Shown: one piece after another, positions 7,401 to 9,462 of the stretch
Layout of the letters: every line of letters starts with the position of its first letter
Numbering within the stretch: the first letter of the stretch is position 1
NCBI GenBank assembly: GCA_025361685.1
Contig: JANYKE010000017.1
Coordinates: 1 to 9,462 of the forward strand
From: Eubacteriales bacterium
GTDB lineage: Bacteria; Bacillota; Clostridia; JANYKE01
Direction: 5' to 3'
DNA length: 9,462 bases
Translations under genes and position numbers: made by a program
The notes under the pieces: model-generated
The model's input: the letters and a program-made list of their open reading frames with translations, nothing else
Database searches by the model: none
What the model was told of the DNA's origin: nothing

Positions 7401-8411
7401 CGTATGAATATCGGACAGGTTCTTGAGACACATCTTGGGTACGCCGCCAAGGCACTCGGATGGCATGTTTCTACGCCGGTATTTGACGGTGCACTTGAGG
7501 AAGATGTAGAAGAAGCGCTTGAGAAGGCAGGACTTCCGAGAGATGGCAAAGTTTATTTGTGCGATGGAAGAACAGGACAAAAATTTGATAACAAAGTTAC
7601 TGTCGGAGTTATGTACATACTTAAGTTATTGCATCTTGTTGACGATAAGATTCATGCTCGTTCAACCGGACCTTATTCACTTGTAACACAACAGCCATTA
7701 GGAGGTAAGGCACAGTTCGGCGGACAGAGATTTGGTGAGATGGAGGTTTGGGCGCTTGAGGCATACGGCGCATCGTACACTCTCCAAGAAATACTTACAG
7801 TTAAATCCGATGACGTTGTAGGAAGAGTAAAAACATACGAGGCAATCATCAAGGGTGAGAACATTCCTATGCCGGGTATTCCTGAATCGTTTAAGGTTCT
7901 TATAAAAGAACTTCAGAGTTTGGGACTTGACATCAGACTGTTTGAAAATGTTCCCGATGGAACATCGAAGGAAGTTTTCCTCCGCGAGACAACTGATGAG
8001 ATTAACGAATCGAATATTGCATTGTCATTGAAGAAGGAACAAATCGACCTTGGCTATAGTGAATATGCAAGAGGCGCAAAATCAGAAAAAGAATTTGTAG
8101 CCGGAGGATTTGTGGTTGGAGACAGCAAGGATATTCTCGATGACACCGATGATGCAGATGATGAGGAAGTGGATGAAGATCTCGAAGCTGATGTTGATGA
8201 CAATCTTGATGAAGAGCTCGATAAGATTGCAGAAAACGAAACGGGTGATATCGAAGATGACGAAGATGACGAAGATGAGGACGATGATGATATCGTTATT
8301 CCGGAAGAGGATCTGATTAAAGAGATTGATGAGCCAATCACTGATATTTTGCTTGACATACCTGAAGTAGACGAACTAATTGATGACGCTCTAATTGGTG
8401 ATGATTTTTAG
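4476..8411 (+). CDS. rpoB: DNA-directed RNA polymerase subunit beta
   Basis: RpoB forms one pincer of the polymerase and much of the catalytic cleft. The 1311-residue product starts at ATG 4476, five bases after AGGTGAT (4464-4470). The Met13 codon (4512) is a weaker alternative. Seen motifs are the [19 protein letters not shown] segment near 125, the rifampicin region at about 482-508, the catalytic-region motif GYNYEDAI (Glu783, Asp784), the two conserved lysines of [12 protein letters not shown] (Lys935, Lys943; E. coli 1065 and 1073), and the C-terminal anchor [20 protein letters not shown] (~1068-1087). In the rifampicin region Asp491, Ser506 and neighbouring arginines are conserved, but Asn501 replaces the usual His (E. 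coli 526). The last 90 residues, from 1222, form an acidic tail with 50 Asp/Glu, making the protein longer than B. subtilis RpoB (about 1190). rpoC follows after 65 bases. Confidence 0.98.
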   Translation: MLHPVKQGKRERMSYSKIENVLDMPNLIEIQKVFYKRFIEEDLMEVLHEISPITDYSGNLTLEFVDYRIDEEPKYSVLECKERDATYTAPLRVSVRLINKETGEIKEQEIFMGDFPLMTDSGTFIINGTERVIVSQLVRSPGVYYNYNLDKNGKKLFSSTIIPNRGAWLEFEIDSNDIMYVRLDRTRKLPLTVLLRAIGYGTNDQINELFGHSDCLAATLQKDTSKNIEEGLVEIYKRLRPGEPPTVDSSRSLFNSMFFDYRRYDLAKVGRYKFNKKLALASRIEGKVAAQKIVNPNVNKVIIKEGEVITKEKAIDIQNEGVNEVLILHEGKELKVIGNRTVDMAAYVTFDPEDIGIFERVQYDVLVELINNFGNSTKLKKAAADYHHELLPYHITVDDIIASANYYILLNYGLGEVDDTDHLGNKRLRAVGELLQNQFKIGLSRMERVIRERMTIQDLDIVTPQSLVNIRPLVAAIKEFFGSSQLSQFMDQTNPLAELNNKRRLSALGPGGVSRDRANFEMRDVHHSHYGRMCPIETPEGPNIGLIGSLSTYAKINKYGFIEAPYRIVDHKRALVTREVIYVTADEEDEYIIAQANEPLDKNGKFVEKRIAARYRDDIFEADPHGVDLMDVSPMQLVSVATALIPFLENDDASRALMGSNMQRQSVPLLVPSAPIIGTGIEYRAAHDSGVCVIAKNSGVVESVSADEIIIKNSNKAFDKYALVKFMRSNQGTCINQHPIVAKGEKVKAGDIIADGPSTDLGELALGKNILVGFMTWEGYNYEDAILISEKLVQDDVFTSIHIEEYELEARDTKLGPEEITRDIANVNDESLKDLDERGIIRIGAEVRPGDILVGKVTPKGETELSPEERLLRAIFGEKAREVRDTSLRVPHGEKGIIVDVKVYTRENGDDMSPGVNQMVSVYIAQKRKISVGDKMAGRHGNKGVISRVLPVEDMPFMEDGTPIEIVLNPLGVPSRMNIGQVLETHLGYAAKALGWHVSTPVFDGALEEDVEEALEKAGLPRDGKVYLCDGRTGQKFDNKVTVGVMYILKLLHLVDDKIHARSTGPYSLVTQQPLGGKAQFGGQRFGEMEVWALEAYGASYTLQEILTVKSDDVVGRVKTYEAIIKGENIPMPGIPESFKVLIKELQSLGLDIRLFENVPDGTSKEVFLRETTDEINESNIALSLKKEQIDLGYSEYARGAKSEKEFVAGGFVVGDSKDILDDTDDADDEEVDEDLEADVDDNLDEELDKIAENETGDIEDDEDDEDEDDDDIVIPEEDLIKEIDEPITDILLDIPEVDELIDDALIGDDF
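8139..8408 (+). other. Acidic C-terminal tail of RpoB (low-complexity GAT/GAA codons)
   Basis: Residues 1222-1311 of RpoB contain 50 aspartate or glutamate residues and only two lysines, with ten consecutive acidic residues in the densest part (1262-1271). The tail lies beyond the conserved beta-subunit body and ends in a more hydrophobic, probably amphipathic segment rich in Ile and Leu ([10 protein letters not shown] to the end). The DNA is a run of GAT, GAC and GAA codons, a composition prone to length variation. Acidic RpoB ends occur in some relatives as far as I recall, so this may be a lineage trait. Its role is not known to me. Confidence 0.85.
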
Positions 8412-8476
8412 TTATTAGCATGCTAGATTATTTTTGATAGTACGAACGATTATAAAAAGTATAAGGGGGAGCATAA

Positions 8477-9462
<986 letters not shown>

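Noticed and set aside
8054..8359. Serine-rich minus-strand open frame
   Set aside because: The Ser runs are the complement of GAT/GAA codons of the acidic RpoB tail, a composition artefact.
8416..8425. TAGCATGCTA perfect palindrome between rpoB and rpoC
   Set aside because: Ten bases long with no loop for an RNA hairpin and no repeats elsewhere in the window. It could be chance, and no function can be argued.

Overview
This window is a core chromosomal segment of a Gram-positive bacterium. It most likely comes from a member of class Clostridia, and the RpoB and trigger factor sequences read as Lachnospiraceae-like. That placement rests on protein resemblance from memory, the moderately low G+C content, strong purine-rich ribosome binding sites and the tig-clpP-clpX order. 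All genes lie on the + strand. I found no mobile element, tRNA, rRNA or CRISPR array.

Bases 1-3863 are a protein-quality-control block. It holds the 3' two thirds of tig (trigger factor), then clpP, clpX and tsaD, with gaps of 23 and 14 bases and a 4-base overlap between clpX and tsaD. Trigger factor helps fold nascent chains. ClpX unfolds substrates and feeds them into the ClpP chamber. TsaD belongs to the tRNA t6A37 pathway and is an unexpected fourth member, because lon and engB/ysxC are the usual genes after clpX in many Firmicutes.

Bases 3864-4475 (612 bases) contain no convincing gene but are dense in signals. In order these are a cluster of DnaA-box-like 9-mers, a weak terminator-like hairpin, three regularly spaced pairs of the direct repeat TGCATAAA, a near-consensus promoter with an extended -10, and a roughly 200-base structured leader ahead of rpoB. 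This region is the least explained part of the window.

Bases 4476-9462 are rpoB (complete) and rpoC (first 328 codons), the two large subunits of RNA polymerase. The ribosomal protein genes rplJ and rplL, which commonly precede rpoB, are not upstream here, so rpoBC appears to be driven by its own promoter. RpoB has two notable features. It has asparagine where most bacteria have the rifampicin-contacting histidine (E. coli position 526), and it ends in a 90-residue, extremely acidic tail.

No wholly new system is evident. The best candidates for undescribed biology are the tsaD-rpoB intergenic control region and the structured rpoB leader.
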